64,000 nt of DNA. Origin: DATKCT01 sp035513055 (GTDB lineage Bacteria; Verrucomicrobiota; Verrucomicrobiia; Verrucomicrobiales; DEV007). The stretch is taken from assembly GCA_035513055.1 (NCBI GenBank), contig DATKCT010000047.1, forward strand, positions 1 through 64,000. Reading direction: 5' to 3'. Below, piece by piece: positions 24,710-33,453 of this stretch; positions within the stretch are counted from its first letter, which is position 1; each line of letters begins with the position of its first letter. The notes beneath the pieces were generated by a model. That model made no database searches. It saw nothing but the letters and a program-made list of their open reading frames with translations, and was not told the origin of the DNA. Both the position numbers and the translations under genes were made by a program.

Positions 24710-26824
24710 TCAGCGATTGAAAGCGAACTCGCGGGAGTTGAGCAGGGTCCAGAGGAAGTCTTCGAAAGCGGCGCTGCGATTGGGGGCACGATCGAGCAAG
24801 ACGTTCCATTCGGCAAGTTCGACGGGTTTGGGCGCCCTGGAGAAGGCGCGGAGGTAGACTTCCTCGATGGCGTCACGACTGGAGCGGTCTCGCAGGGCGC
24901 CGGCCGCGCCGTGGCGCAGTTTGGCGTTGATGGTCGGGCCGTTGATGAGGTGCAGGGCTTTGGCGAGTCCGCCTCCCAACTGGGAAGGTCCGTCGCAGGG
25001 GCCGGTTCGCAGGCAGCGGCCTAGGACGTCGAGGGCGGGCGAGGGTGTAGCGGGACTCACGAGCTGGACGGCGCGGACTCCGGCTGTGTAGCCCTCGAAG
25101 ACGTCGGGGACGCCAGTGACCTGAGCTACTGCGTCGGCGAAAACCGGGGCGGGAATCTCCTTCAGGAAAGCATGCGAATACAGGTGCGTATCGGACTTGT
25201 TGGCAACCAAGCTGCGCGAAGTTCGCTGATAGGTATGTGAGGAGACGATGGTGCGAACGAGATGCCGGAGGTCGAAGCCATTGGCGACGAAGTCCGCGGC
25301 GAGGGCGTCGAGAAGGGCGGGATGAGTCGGCGGATTGGTGGGACGGAAGTCATCGACCGGTTCGACGAGACCGCGGCCGAGCAAGTGCATCCAGACCCAG
25401 TTGACGAAGGAGCGGGCAAAGAAGGGATTGTCCGGAGCGGTGAGCCATCGCGACAATCCGGCCAGGCGTGAATCATCGCCGGCGTCCTGGGGAAGGGGGG
25501 CGCCGAGAGGTTTCGGGGGCAGGGGTTCCCCGGTACTGGGATGGTCGACCTCCCCTCGGGCGGCAATGTGGATGGCTCCGCCTTCGCGGGTGATGCGGGC
25601 AAAAAACGCGGCGAAGTGGTGGTAATCCTCCCGGGTCCACCGGTCCGAGGGATGGCTGTGGCAGCGAGCGCAGGCCAACTGCGTGCCGAGAAAAATCCGG
25701 CTTACGTGTTCGGAAAGGTCGCGCGGATCGTTGGCGAGAGTTAGGAAGTTGGCCGGACCGGCGCTGGTCAACTCGCCGGTAGTCGTAAGAAGAGCGCGGG
25801 CGACTCGATCGAGGGGCGCATTCGCAGCCACCTGATTGCGCAGCCAGTGATGATAGGCGGCCGCCTCCTCGCTGCCTCCCTTGAGCAGGAGCAAATCGGC
25901 GAGTTTCATGGTCCACAAATCGACGAAGGCCGGACTAGCCAGAAGGGTTTCGATGACGCGCAGACGCTTCTCCGCGGAGGGGGGTTCCGCCAGGAAGGTC
26001 CGCGCCGCTTCGCTGGCAGGCAAGAGTCCGGCGAGATCCAAGTGAACGCGACGGAGGAATTCGGCATCGCCGCTTGCTGAGGACGGCGGGACGCGCAGAC
26101 GGAGCAGTTCGGCGTCGATGTGCTCGTCGATGAAGTTTGCCGCTGGCGTTAGGAGGATTTCTTGATTCGGGCCGCCGAGCGGCGCGGCGATGCGGGCGGC
26201 GGCGACTTGTCCGGAGTAGCGAACCATGATGCTGGTTAGTCCGCGGCCGGTTACGGAGACGGTTCCCGACTTCGAGACCTCGGCGACGGCGTCGTCATTG
26301 GAGGTGTAGAGGGCGAGCGGGGTGACATCCTCGCGAACGCCGTTGGAAAGAGAGGCGGTGACCCGGAGCTGCACGGATTCGCCGGTGTTTTGGATCAGGC
26401 TATCCCGCGGATCGACCTCGATCCCGGTCACGCGGAGTTCGGCGGGGCCGTAGGGGGCGCCGCGGGCGATCCAGCGAAGCAGGAGGGCGTGACCGCTGGA
26501 GTCTCGCGGAAGCTTTCGCCCGCCCTCGTGCTCGATTTGGTAGGAGGATTTGCGCAGGAGCAGGCTGTGGCCGGGCTGGTCGAGATCGATGCGACGCCCG
26601 CCGAACTCTCGGGTGATGCGATCGAAGTCTTCCCGGGGATCGTAACCCAGCAAGCTGAGTTGGAAGCCGCCTTGACCGGTGGCGGCTCCGTGACAAGCTC
26701 CCGCATTGCACCCCGCCTTGGTGAGCACCGGCAAAACGGCGGTGCGGAACGGCGGCGGTTCCGCGGCGCTGATGAGGGCCGCGGGCCAGGCGATGGCGAC
26801 GCTCAGGAGGGCGCGGGTGATCAC
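24710..26824 (-). CDS. DUF1549/DUF1553 (PSCyt2/PSD1) secreted protein with cytochrome-like and Big_2 domains
   Basis: A 704-residue protein. GTG 26824 is chosen because it overlaps the preceding stop (GTGA) and puts the signal peptide (ALLSVAIAWPAALISA) first. Domains in order: a planctomycete cytochrome-like segment (AGCNAGACHGAATGQGGFQLSLLGYD); a bacterial Ig-like Big_2 domain (VQLRVTASLSNGVREDVTPLALY...VTGRGLTSIMVRYSG); DUF1549 (DAEFLRRVHLDLAGLLP, LACARCHSHPSDRWT); and DUF1553 (FARSFVNWVWMHLLGRGLVEP, LFEGYTAG-like VFEGYTAGVRAV, NSREFAFNR at the end). The CxxCH in CARCHSHP may bind haem. The biochemical role is unknown; it pairs with DUF1501. Confidence 0.92.
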   Translation of the reverse strand: MITRALLSVAIAWPAALISAAEPPPFRTAVLPVLTKAGCNAGACHGAATGQGGFQLSLLGYDPREDFDRITREFGGRRIDLDQPGHSLLLRKSSYQIEHEGGRKLPRDSSGHALLLRWIARGAPYGPAELRVTGIEVDPRDSLIQNTGESVQLRVTASLSNGVREDVTPLALYTSNDDAVAEVSKSGTVSVTGRGLTSIMVRYSGQVAAARIAAPLGGPNQEILLTPAANFIDEHIDAELLRLRVPPSSASGDAEFLRRVHLDLAGLLPASEAARTFLAEPPSAEKRLRVIETLLASPAFVDLWTMKLADLLLLKGGSEEAAAYHHWLRNQVAANAPLDRVARALLTTTGELTSAGPANFLTLANDPRDLSEHVSRIFLGTQLACARCHSHPSDRWTREDYHHFAAFFARITREGGAIHIAARGEVDHPSTGEPLPPKPLGAPLPQDAGDDSRLAGLSRWLTAPDNPFFARSFVNWVWMHLLGRGLVEPVDDFRPTNPPTHPALLDALAADFVANGFDLRHLVRTIVSSHTYQRTSRSLVANKSDTHLYSHAFLKEIPAPVFADAVAQVTGVPDVFEGYTAGVRAVQLVSPATPSPALDVLGRCLRTGPCDGPSQLGGGLAKALHLINGPTINAKLRHGAAGALRDRSSRDAIEEVYLRAFSRAPKPVELAEWNVLLDRAPNRSAAFEDFLWTLLNSREFAFNR

Positions 26825-27882
26825 GGAACGTCTTCTTGGAGTTCGGCCAGGAAGGCGCGGCCGGATTGACGGGCATAGCCGGTGCCATAGCGATCCCCGA
26901 AGTGGAGGATGCGGGTCCATCCGTCGATGGCCTGGCGCCGCAAGCCGGGGTCGTCGCCAATGTGTTCGCGCGCCTCTTGGAGGAGGGCATCCACGGCGGC
27001 GGCGTCGTTGGTGGGCTGGATGAAACGGCGGAGCAATCCTTGCAGGACGGCGTCGGAGGGAACGGCGCCGGGGAATTCTTCCCGCGGCTGCCCGGTAGTA
27101 GGGCCATCGCGGCGCCTGGCGATCTCGTTTCGAAGCGTTTGCACTTCGCCGATGAGAGCCCGGACGGCGCTGCGGAGGCCGGCTTCAGTCTCGAGATCGA
27201 AGGCCTCCCAGTCCACGGCCGGCGGTGGGGCATTGCCGCGCGCCGCCTCCGGTCGCATTTCGGCTGGGCCTCGGCCGGCTCCGGTTCTGGCGGAGTGGAG
27301 ACGGTTCAGCTCTTCGATGGCAGGCGGGGCATCGTCTCCGCAGAGCTTGGCCAAGGCTTCAACGACGGACGGAGCATCGGCGATTCCGGGCTGAACGAGC
27401 GCGAAGTTCGCCATCACTGTATCGTCTTTAGCGGCTATGATAGTGATGAGGCAATCTTTGTTGAGTCCGTAGTTGCCCGGACCTTCGATTCCGTCCGGGG
27501 AGAGGCCGACGCGGGACTGCAGTTTCAAGGAACCGGACGCGGCCCGGACGCGGCGCTCGCCTTCGAGCCGGTCGGGAGAGAGAAAAATCATGTCCGTTGA
27601 GAGACGGTCTTTACGAAGAGCCCCGTACTCGTCCACGACGCGCAGGAGCGGGACCAGAGAGCGTTCGAGGCCGTGCACAAAGACCAAAACGGCCGGAGCG
27701 CCGGAGTACTCCGCGATGGGATCGCGGCTCTGGCCCGCGCCGTCGCCGGTCAACTCGATGACCTGGAACGAAGTGACTTTTTCACCGGGTTGAGGACCGG
27801 AAAAGACCGGATCGGCGGCTAGAATCGAGAGGCGGAAGACGGAGAGGAACGCTGTGGCGATCAGGAGGGTGCGAGAGTTCAT
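26821..27882 (-). CDS. Secreted hypothetical protein with possible thioredoxin-like domain
   Basis: A 353-residue protein with a clear signal peptide (TLLIATAFLSVFRLSILA). Residues about 30-175 have an alternating beta/alpha pattern (KVTSFQVIEL, PAVLVFVHGLERSLVPLLRVVDEYG, DMIFLSPDRLEGERRV, LNKDCLITIIAAKDDTVMANFALVQPG) that resembles a redoxin without the CxxC. The C-terminal half is a helical, Pro/Arg-rich region ending FLAELQEDVP. It is the first gene of the four-gene secreted operon and overlaps the DUF1549/1553 gene (GTGA). The thioredoxin-like reading is an inference from pattern only. Confidence 0.75.
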   Translation of the reverse strand: MNSRTLLIATAFLSVFRLSILAADPVFSGPQPGEKVTSFQVIELTGDGAGQSRDPIAEYSGAPAVLVFVHGLERSLVPLLRVVDEYGALRKDRLSTDMIFLSPDRLEGERRVRAASGSLKLQSRVGLSPDGIEGPGNYGLNKDCLITIIAAKDDTVMANFALVQPGIADAPSVVEALAKLCGDDAPPAIEELNRLHSARTGAGRGPAEMRPEAARGNAPPPAVDWEAFDLETEAGLRSAVRALIGEVQTLRNEIARRRDGPTTGQPREEFPGAVPSDAVLQGLLRRFIQPTNDAAAVDALLQEAREHIGDDPGLRRQAIDGWTRILHFGDRYGTGYARQSGRAFLAELQEDVP

Positions 27883-28124
27883 CGAGGGGAAAAGAGCCGA
27901 TTGATGATGGAGGAGCTGGGGGGGAACGGAGAAGGCCGCGTGTGCTATTCTGCCACAGATTCGAGAGGATGCCGCAAGAGATAGGGGTCGCGGTTGGCCG
28001 GGGCGTGGAAGGGTTTGCCCAGGACGGATCGGCTGCGCCTTGGCGGCGCGGGCATGCGGTCGCGAATCGACGGTTCGAATCCCATTTTGCCAGGCGGAGG
28101 GATCGCCGCTTGAGTGACGGAGAC

Positions 28125-29546
28125 ATGATCGATCGACACTCTCTTTTTTCCGGGGTCACGGGGATTTTGCTGACGGTGATGAGTTGCGGAGAGACCAGCA
28201 CGGCGGCTGAGATTCAGCCATTGTGCCGGGTCGAGGTGGTGGAGAAGGGCAGCGGCTGGCCCGTTCCACTGGTGGAACTGCGGACGACCCATAACCTGCG
28301 ATGGGTGAGCGACAACGCGGGAGTTGTCGCACTCGACGCGCCTGAACTCTACGGCCAGGAGACCTGGTTTTCTGTAATCGGCCACGGCTATGAGGCGCGC
28401 GCGGACGGATTTGGTTACCGGGGAGTCCGGCTGGTTCCCGAGCCCGGGAAGACGCTGCGGATCGAAGTGGAACGCCGGCTCCCGGCGAAGCGGCTGGGGA
28501 GGCTGACTGGGGGCGGACTATTCGCGGAAAGCCAAAGACTCGGCGAGATGAGGGACTGGCCCGAGTCTGGAGTGCTGGGTTGCGACAGCATTCAAAACGC
28601 CGTGCACCGGGGCAAGATGTACTGGGCTTGGGGCGATACGACGGTGGCCCGCTATCCGTTAGGGCTTTTCCACATGAGCAGCGCAACGACCGCGATCCAA
28701 CCGTTAGAGCGGTTCGAGCCGCCGTTGCAATTGCGGTTCGACTACTTCCGCGACGCGGAGGGGCGTCCGCGTTCGGTGGCGGAGATGCCGGGGAGCGGTC
28801 CGACTTGGATCGGCGGTTATGTGAGTCTTCCCGACCGGGATGGCGCACCTCGATTGGTGGGAACCTATGTGAAAATTCGCAACTATCTGGAGGCCTACGA
28901 GTGCGGGCTCTGCGTATGGAACGAGGAAACGGAACGGTTCGATCAGCGCCGGGTGCTTTGGACTAAGAGTGAAGAGGAACCGGAACGTCCACCGGTTCCG
29001 GACGGACATCCCTTGTTTTGGACGGACGGAGAAGGGAAGGAATGGGTGCTGTTCGGAAACCCGCTGCCCAATCTCCGTTGTCCGGCGACCTTCGAGGGAT
29101 GGGATGATTCGGAATCCTGGGAAGTGCTGAAACCGCAGGAATCGATGGCTTCGGCGGAGGACGGCTCTCCGGTGAAGCCACACAGTGGTTCGGCGGCCTG
29201 GAACTTCTGGCGGAAGCGCTGGGTGAGCGTGTTCATGGAGGCCTTCGGCAAGCCATCGGCCTTCGGTGAATTGTGGTATGCGGAGGCGGACGCGCCGGAG
29301 GGACCCTGGGGTCCGGCGATAAAGGTGACGACCCATGAGAACTACACGTTTTACAACCCGCGGCTTCACCCTGAGTTCACGCCTGAGGACTCTCCGATCC
29401 TGCTATTTGAGGGCACCTACACGGCGGAGTTTGCCGACCGCCCACAGATCACGCCGCGCTATAACTACAATCAGATTCTCTACCGGCTCGACCTTGACGA
29501 TCCGGCGTTGGCCGCCGCCGGGAAGGGGGCGGAGAAGACCCGGTGA
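28125..29546 (+). CDS. Secreted hypothetical protein, probable five-bladed-propeller-like fold
   Basis: A 473-residue protein from ATG 28125. The signal sequence FSGVTGILLTVMSCGETSTAAE contains a possible lipobox (VMSC). An Ig/carboxypeptidase-like N-terminal region (VEVVEKGSGWPVPLVELRTT, FGYRGVRLVPEPGKTLRIEVERR) precedes a Trp/Tyr-rich propeller-like domain with repeated blocks (GKMYWAWGDTT, GTYVKIRNYLEAYECGLCVW, GSAAWNFWRKRWVSVFMEAFG, LFEGTYTAEFADRPQITPRYNYNQILYRLDLDDP). The terminal pattern resembles GH43/DUF4185-type propellers. It is divergently oriented from the secreted operon. No catalytic assignment is made. Confidence 0.75.
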   Translation: MIDRHSLFSGVTGILLTVMSCGETSTAAEIQPLCRVEVVEKGSGWPVPLVELRTTHNLRWVSDNAGVVALDAPELYGQETWFSVIGHGYEARADGFGYRGVRLVPEPGKTLRIEVERRLPAKRLGRLTGGGLFAESQRLGEMRDWPESGVLGCDSIQNAVHRGKMYWAWGDTTVARYPLGLFHMSSATTAIQPLERFEPPLQLRFDYFRDAEGRPRSVAEMPGSGPTWIGGYVSLPDRDGAPRLVGTYVKIRNYLEAYECGLCVWNEETERFDQRRVLWTKSEEEPERPPVPDGHPLFWTDGEGKEWVLFGNPLPNLRCPATFEGWDDSESWEVLKPQESMASAEDGSPVKPHSGSAAWNFWRKRWVSVFMEAFGKPSAFGELWYAEADAPEGPWGPAIKVTTHENYTFYNPRLHPEFTPEDSPILLFEGTYTAEFADRPQITPRYNYNQILYRLDLDDPALAAAGKGAEKTR

Positions 29547-29728
29547 CGGGGCTCCGGCGAGCGCCGCGTGATGAAGGCGTTGGGGGTGCGGCGTCCTTCC
29601 TGAGACTGGGCGGCAGGCTTCACACTTGTTTGCTAAAAAGGCCGGGACGGCGCGAGCTTTTTCCCGCATTGATTTTCTGCAACAAAGAGATCACCATCGC
29701 GCGATCCAGGATCCAACCCCCCTTCCAC

Positions 29729-30097
29729 ATGCGTTTCGTTTCGTCTCTGTTCGTTCTTTCTTTGGCTGCCCTGGCCGCCAGTGCTTGTTCGTCGCCCCAG
29801 GGGCGTTATCACACCAAAAGCGGGTCAATGGGCGCGGGCTCTGGCGGAGGATCGGGCGGCGCATTGATTCGGTCCTCGGGTGAAGGATCCTTGCTCGGCG
29901 GGCGCTCAGCGCGTCCGGCGGATACCGGTGGGGCGGGACCGGCGGCGGTGAATACGACGGCGGGATCTGTTGGTGGGAGCAGTGTTGCGGATGGCGTGGA
30001 GCAACCAAGGCGGACTTCCCTCTTTGGGGGAGCGGCGCCCCGGCGGGAGGATTCGGCGTGGTTTCAGAAGAACCGGCATTCGATGCCGGGTCGTTAA
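29729..30097 (+). CDS. Small Gly/Ser-rich lipoprotein
   Basis: A 122-residue protein from ATG 29729 with signal peptide RFVSSLFVLSLAALAASAC (lipobox ASAC, Cys about 20). The mature part is low-complexity Gly/Ser/Ala (GAGSGGGSGGALIRSSGEGS) with a short C-terminal tail RREDSAWFQKNRHSMPGR. No domain is recognised. Proteins of this type are common in Verrucomicrobia and presumably sit on the outer membrane. Confidence 0.65.
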   Translation: MRFVSSLFVLSLAALAASACSSPQGRYHTKSGSMGAGSGGGSGGALIRSSGEGSLLGGRSARPADTGGAGPAAVNTTAGSVGGSSVADGVEQPRRTSLFGGAAPRREDSAWFQKNRHSMPGR

Positions 30098-30525
30098 CCC
30101 GCATTTCTCATACCGTTTCGTCGTGAGGCGCTGCGAACCCCTTACAGCCCAGGCCGCGCGAAGCCGAGGGCGCAGAGCTGGGTGAGTAGACCCTGTTCAA
30201 GCGCGAGGCAAGCGGAACGAAGCCAGTGGGGTGCAGCGCGCCACAGCAGAAAATCCCCGAAAGCGCTATGACGAGGGGAAGCTCAAACGGTCGAACGCGC
30301 CTCGAATTGGGTGCGGAGCGAAGGGTTCCGGGAAACCTGGGTCCGGATCGAGAAAAGTATTGCGCCGAGGGCGCGACCCAGGGCAGAAAAGGTGATGGAT
30401 GCTCCGGGTTTCGGCCTTCGGAACGCGCCTTGGAGCAGAGGCCCGTTGCATCGCGCGGAAAGCGGATAGATTTCGCGACGAACTCGGAAGATTTGGTTTC
30501 CGGACCCTCTCAGAGAGAGTAGAAG
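30098..30525. other. Intergenic region
   Basis: About 430 bp without a supported gene between a lipoprotein gene and a basic-protein gene. It has several GC-rich short palindromes but no recognisable RNase P, SRP, 6S or tmRNA signature, and no clear promoter. The final bases carry a CTCTCAGAGAGAG inverted repeat just before the next start. Confidence 0.35.
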
Positions 30526-31068
30526 ATGGCCAAGGCCGAAAAGTCCAGGTCCGCGAAAACGGACGAACAGGGCACTGCCGCCAAGAGTGCGGGCCGGAAA
30601 AAGGCGAGTCGATCGAGCAATTCTGGGAGAGCGGCCGAAGGACGTTCCTGTGGAAAACGGGTTGCGCCGGAGGGGAAGGATGCGTCCAGAAATACCCCTG
30701 CTCGCGCCGAAGCGTCGCCTGCGATCGGCGAAGATGCGTCTGGGCATCGGCTGGTGGAGAGAAAGCAGCGCAAAGCCGCGGTTACGGCGGCATCGGCGGT
30801 TGCGCCGGAGCGGGTGAAGTCCGGGTCGAAGAAGCGGGGGGACGCCTCACCGGCCATGAAGAGGGCTTCGCCGAAACGCCGCCGGCCTCCGGCTGAGCGT
30901 TCTTCGTTGATGGATCCCCGGCCGGGCGATGTTTTGCATCGCCGGGAAGTGGTGGAAGTGACGAAGGGATGGATTCACTACCGGCTCACGGGATCCAGTG
31001 ATCTGAAGGAGATGCCGAAGGGGCTTTGGCCGGTGCTGGCCAAACATCCGCCGCTAAACAGCGATTGA
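30526..31068 (+). CDS. Basic protein with histone-H1-like disordered N-terminal tail
   Basis: A 180-residue protein. Residues 1-125 are Lys/Arg/Ala/Ser-rich and of low complexity (KSAGRKKASRSSNSGRAAEG, KSGSKKRGD), like bacterial H1/Hc1-type or AlgP-like tails. Residues about 128-175 form a compact domain: MDPRPGDVLHRREVVEVTKGWIHY, then RLTGSSDLKEMPKGLW. This small domain recalls verrucomicrobial proteins with a short beta-rich module, but I cannot name it. Nucleic acid binding through the basic tail is plausible (inference). ATG 30526 is preceded by GAGAGAGTAGAAG. Confidence 0.7.
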   Translation: MAKAEKSRSAKTDEQGTAAKSAGRKKASRSSNSGRAAEGRSCGKRVAPEGKDASRNTPARAEASPAIGEDASGHRLVERKQRKAAVTAASAVAPERVKSGSKKRGDASPAMKRASPKRRRPPAERSSLMDPRPGDVLHRREVVEVTKGWIHYRLTGSSDLKEMPKGLWPVLAKHPPLNSD

Positions 31069-31398
31069 GGGGCAGTTGTCAAATACTGTGTCAGACACTT
31101 AAAAAAGTAGTTTCGCTGCCCTTCCTTTGGCATGGTCGCTCCTGCCCGCGAACTCTTGAGGCTGGATGGCGGAGAGGAGAGTCCGCCCCCCGGTAGAGGG
31201 CTGCTGTTCGACTATTGTTCTCCTGTCTCACCCCGGCTCATCATTGATCTCCGGGGGCGCGCGGCTTGGTCAGCACCTGGCTCGCCGAGCCTCGCGATGG
31301 GAGCGCCGTGAGAAATGCAGGCCACAGCGGAGAAAAGGCGAGCGCCGGCAGGGTCCGGCGTCAAAAGGCCCCAGAACCGCTTCCGGGTAATCGGGCTG
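31069..31398. other. Convergent intergenic region with an odd palindrome
   Basis: About 330 bp between convergent genes with no supported ORF. At 31088-31098 is the 11-mer palindrome GTGTC-A-GACAC followed by TTAAAAAAGTAG, embedded in the only AT-rich patch of the region. It is reported separately as a possible REP/IS200-type element remnant. Confidence 0.4.
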
Positions 31399-31806
31399 TC
31401 AACGGGACCGCCGGTCGCGATGACCGCCGCCGCCGCCGCGCCGTTCGCGGTAGCCACCGAAGTCGCCGCCCCCACCGCCCCCACCGCCTCCATCGTCATA
31501 TCCACGGCCTTCGCCACGGCCTCCTCGGCGGGGCTCGCGGAAGTCCTGGCGCGGCGGGCGTTCCTCGCGTTTCCGCGCTTCATTGACCCGGAGGGGACGT
31601 CCTCCGAAATCGGCGCCATCGAGAGCGCGGATGGCGTCCTGGGCCTGTTGCGGATCGGCCATGCTTACGAAGGCAAAGCCCCGCGAGCGGCCGGTCTCGC
31701 GATCGTAAATAATCTTGACTTGATCTACAGCTCCGTGGGGGGCGAATACCTCGGAGAGTTGCTCGTCCGTCGTTTCGAACGGGAAGTTGCCGACAAAGAT
31801 GTCCAT
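31399..31806 (-). CDS. RRM RNA-binding protein with glycine-rich tail
   Basis: A 135-residue protein. The RRM occupies residues 1-80 (RNP2 IFVGNF, RNP1 RGFAFVSM). The tail is Arg/Gly-rich with a run of nine glycines followed by a GGYRERRGGGGGHRDRRSR-type end. It is the classic layout of glycine-rich cold-inducible RNA-binding proteins. The gene has its own promoter region and lies 400 bp from the next RRM gene on the same strand. Confidence 0.92.
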   Translation of the reverse strand: MDIFVGNFPFETTDEQLSEVFAPHGAVDQVKIIYDRETGRSRGFAFVSMADPQQAQDAIRALDGADFGGRPLRVNEARKREERPPRQDFREPRRGGRGEGRGYDDGGGGGGGGGDFGGYRERRGGGGGHRDRRSR

Positions 31807-32207
31807 GAATGAATGTTGTGGAGTTTAGCGGAAGTGGTTGGCCACTGCAGGGGCGGACAGGCCGGTCTGGCGTGACACGAACCGGGGTCGTGAGCAGGTG
31901 AATTTACAGCATCAACTTGTACCTTGGACGCGCCCTGAATTTCCAGTGAGACCACCGAAGGACGAGTGCAGCGGAGCAGAATGGATGGAATGAAAAGACA
32001 CGTTGGCTCCGAACGCGTCTACGATTACGGTTTTCCGCCCGTATGCAACAACTTTTTTCGTGTCCAAAGACGCGGACTACGGAGATTCGGGAGAGGAAGG
32101 AGAGGAAGGAGAGGAAGAAGTGACGCCGGGAAAAGAGAACACCCCGGGACCGGCAAGGGAGCGGGCCCGGGGTGTTCGCCGAAGGAGGTGAAAGCCTGCG
32201 ACGATCC
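31807..32207. other. Intergenic region between two RRM genes
   Basis: About 400 bp that should hold the promoter and leader of the 31399-31806 gene. It contains three tandem copies of a 9-bp AGAGGAAGG-type unit at 32092-32118 and the hairpin listed at 32137-32177. No coding frame is supported. Confidence 0.4.
32137..32177 (-). terminator. Intrinsic terminator after the 32.2-32.8 kb RRM gene
   Basis: A perfect 12-bp inverted repeat (GAACACCCCGGG / CCCGGGGTGTTC) about 30 nt beyond the minus-strand stop at 32208. On the minus strand it is followed by TCTTTT, a short U-tract. This is the most convincing intrinsic terminator in the window. Confidence 0.7.
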
Positions 32208-32849
32208 TCAGGCAGCCTGGGGGGCGTCGTCGGCGCTTTCCGGCCCGGTCCGGGCTTTGGCTCCGGACACCACGAGTTTCCGGCCCATATAATCCTTGTC
32301 GTGCAACTCAGTCACGGCGCGTTTGGCCTCATCCAAGCTCTGCATCTCTACGAAGGCGTAGCCTTTGGAACGTTGGGAGCGGCGATTGTAAACCACCTCG
32401 GCGTTTTTGACCGTGCCGACCCCGCTGAACAGCTCGAAGAGATCGGACTCGGTGGCGTCGTAAGAAAGGTTTCCTACATAGATCCGCTCGGAGGTGGCGG
32501 AGAAGACTTGCGGCTTAGACGGGACCGGGCGCGACTCGCGGCGGCGAGATCCGGCTCCTGAGGGGCGACTGGGGCCGCGGCCGGAGTGGTCATGCTCGAG
32601 AGCGGAGGATGGGGGGCGCGAGGCTCCTTCGGGCCGGCGTGGCGGCCGGGCTGGCGGGGCGCCGGGCGCGGGCTTATAGAGGCCGAAGGAAACGATGGAC
32701 AGGAAACGCTGCCAGGCATTGGGCTTGAAAGGCGCTGGCCGCGGCATGCGCGTGAATTGACGGCGCCGGCCGCCTTGGTCGTTGCGACGGCGCGGAGGCC
32801 GTCCCTGCCTGGGGCGGGCGGTCCGTGCGTCTTGATTCGAAGAGGACAT
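32208..32849 (-). CDS. RRM RNA-binding protein with long basic N-terminal extension
   Basis: A 213-residue protein. Residues 1-120 are Arg/Pro/Ser-rich and disordered (QGRPPRRRNDQGGRRRQFTR, PPARPPRRPEGASRPP), with a short hydrophobic island NAWQRFLSIVSFGLYKPAP. The RRM is C-terminal, about 121-200 (RNP2 IYVGNLSYDATESDLFELF, RNP1 SKGYAFVEM), followed by an acidic tail. This domain order is unusual for bacterial RRM proteins, which are normally RRM-first. The island is a candidate protein- or membrane-contact motif (inference). Confidence 0.9.
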   Translation of the reverse strand: MSSSNQDARTARPRQGRPPRRRNDQGGRRRQFTRMPRPAPFKPNAWQRFLSIVSFGLYKPAPGAPPARPPRRPEGASRPPSSALEHDHSGRGPSRPSGAGSRRRESRPVPSKPQVFSATSERIYVGNLSYDATESDLFELFSGVGTVKNAEVVYNRRSQRSKGYAFVEMQSLDEAKRAVTELHDKDYMGRKLVVSGAKARTGPESADDAPQAA

Positions 32850-33453
32850 GGGATGATGGATAGGTTAGAGGTTTCGGCCCAGGCTCGAGACCGGGTCCTA
32901 AGGGACTTGCGCCGGGTTCCTCGGGAACCCGGTGGATCCGGCTGGGCCAGAGCGAGTGACTTTTCCAGGGGGCTGTGCCGAGAAGAACAGCGTGCAACCA
33001 CCTCAGCCAAGCTCCTGGCGAGAGTGCAAAACTATCCTGAGTCCTGCCGCGTTGTGCGGAAGTTTCGGAGAGCTGTTCTGATCGATTCATGGGTGTTCTA
33101 CCCGCGGAAATTGTGGAGCGCCTCGGGGGCAACTCCCTGGGGAAGGCCGAATACGCACCGAACGCGCGCAGCCGGGCCAGTCACCGGACCCGGATTTCAG
33201 GGATTCAGAAACCCGGATCTTCTTAAAATATCGTGAAGATAAGGATCGGCAACTGCTTTCCCGTGGGCTGCGCCACTGCCTATGCAGCAAGGGGACTGGG
33301 GAGGGCACGTTCTGAAGGGGGCTGAGGCGAGAGCCACCGCCCTCCACGGCGATTCACGCCTTCCCTTCGCCGTCGATTCCAAACGCATGACAATGTTCAA
33401 CGCCAATGCTTTGTCCCCAACGGTGCATAGGCAGTGGGGCTGCGCTGGGCTTC
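32850..33453. other. 600-bp gap upstream of an RRM gene
   Basis: No ORF here is convincing. On the minus strand this is the presumed promoter and leader of the RRM gene at 32849. It contains a stable hairpin 64-84 nt upstream of that ATG (CCGGGTTCC / GGAACCCGG, 32913-32933) and an AT-rich patch near 33220-33242 that could be a promoter. A long structured leader would fit a cold-regulated gene. Confidence 0.4.

Noticed and set aside
28072..28094. GGTTCGAATCCC followed by ATTTTGCCA, resembling a tRNA T-loop and 3' end
   Set aside because: The T-stem does not pair (GACGG versus CCCAT) and no matching acceptor 5' strand, D-loop or anticodon arm is found upstream; it lies before the start of a coding gene.
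30226..30522. 98-codon plus-strand frame in the 30.1-30.5 kb gap
   Set aside because: No signal, domain or ribosome site, and a competing minus-strand frame of similar quality covers the same DNA.
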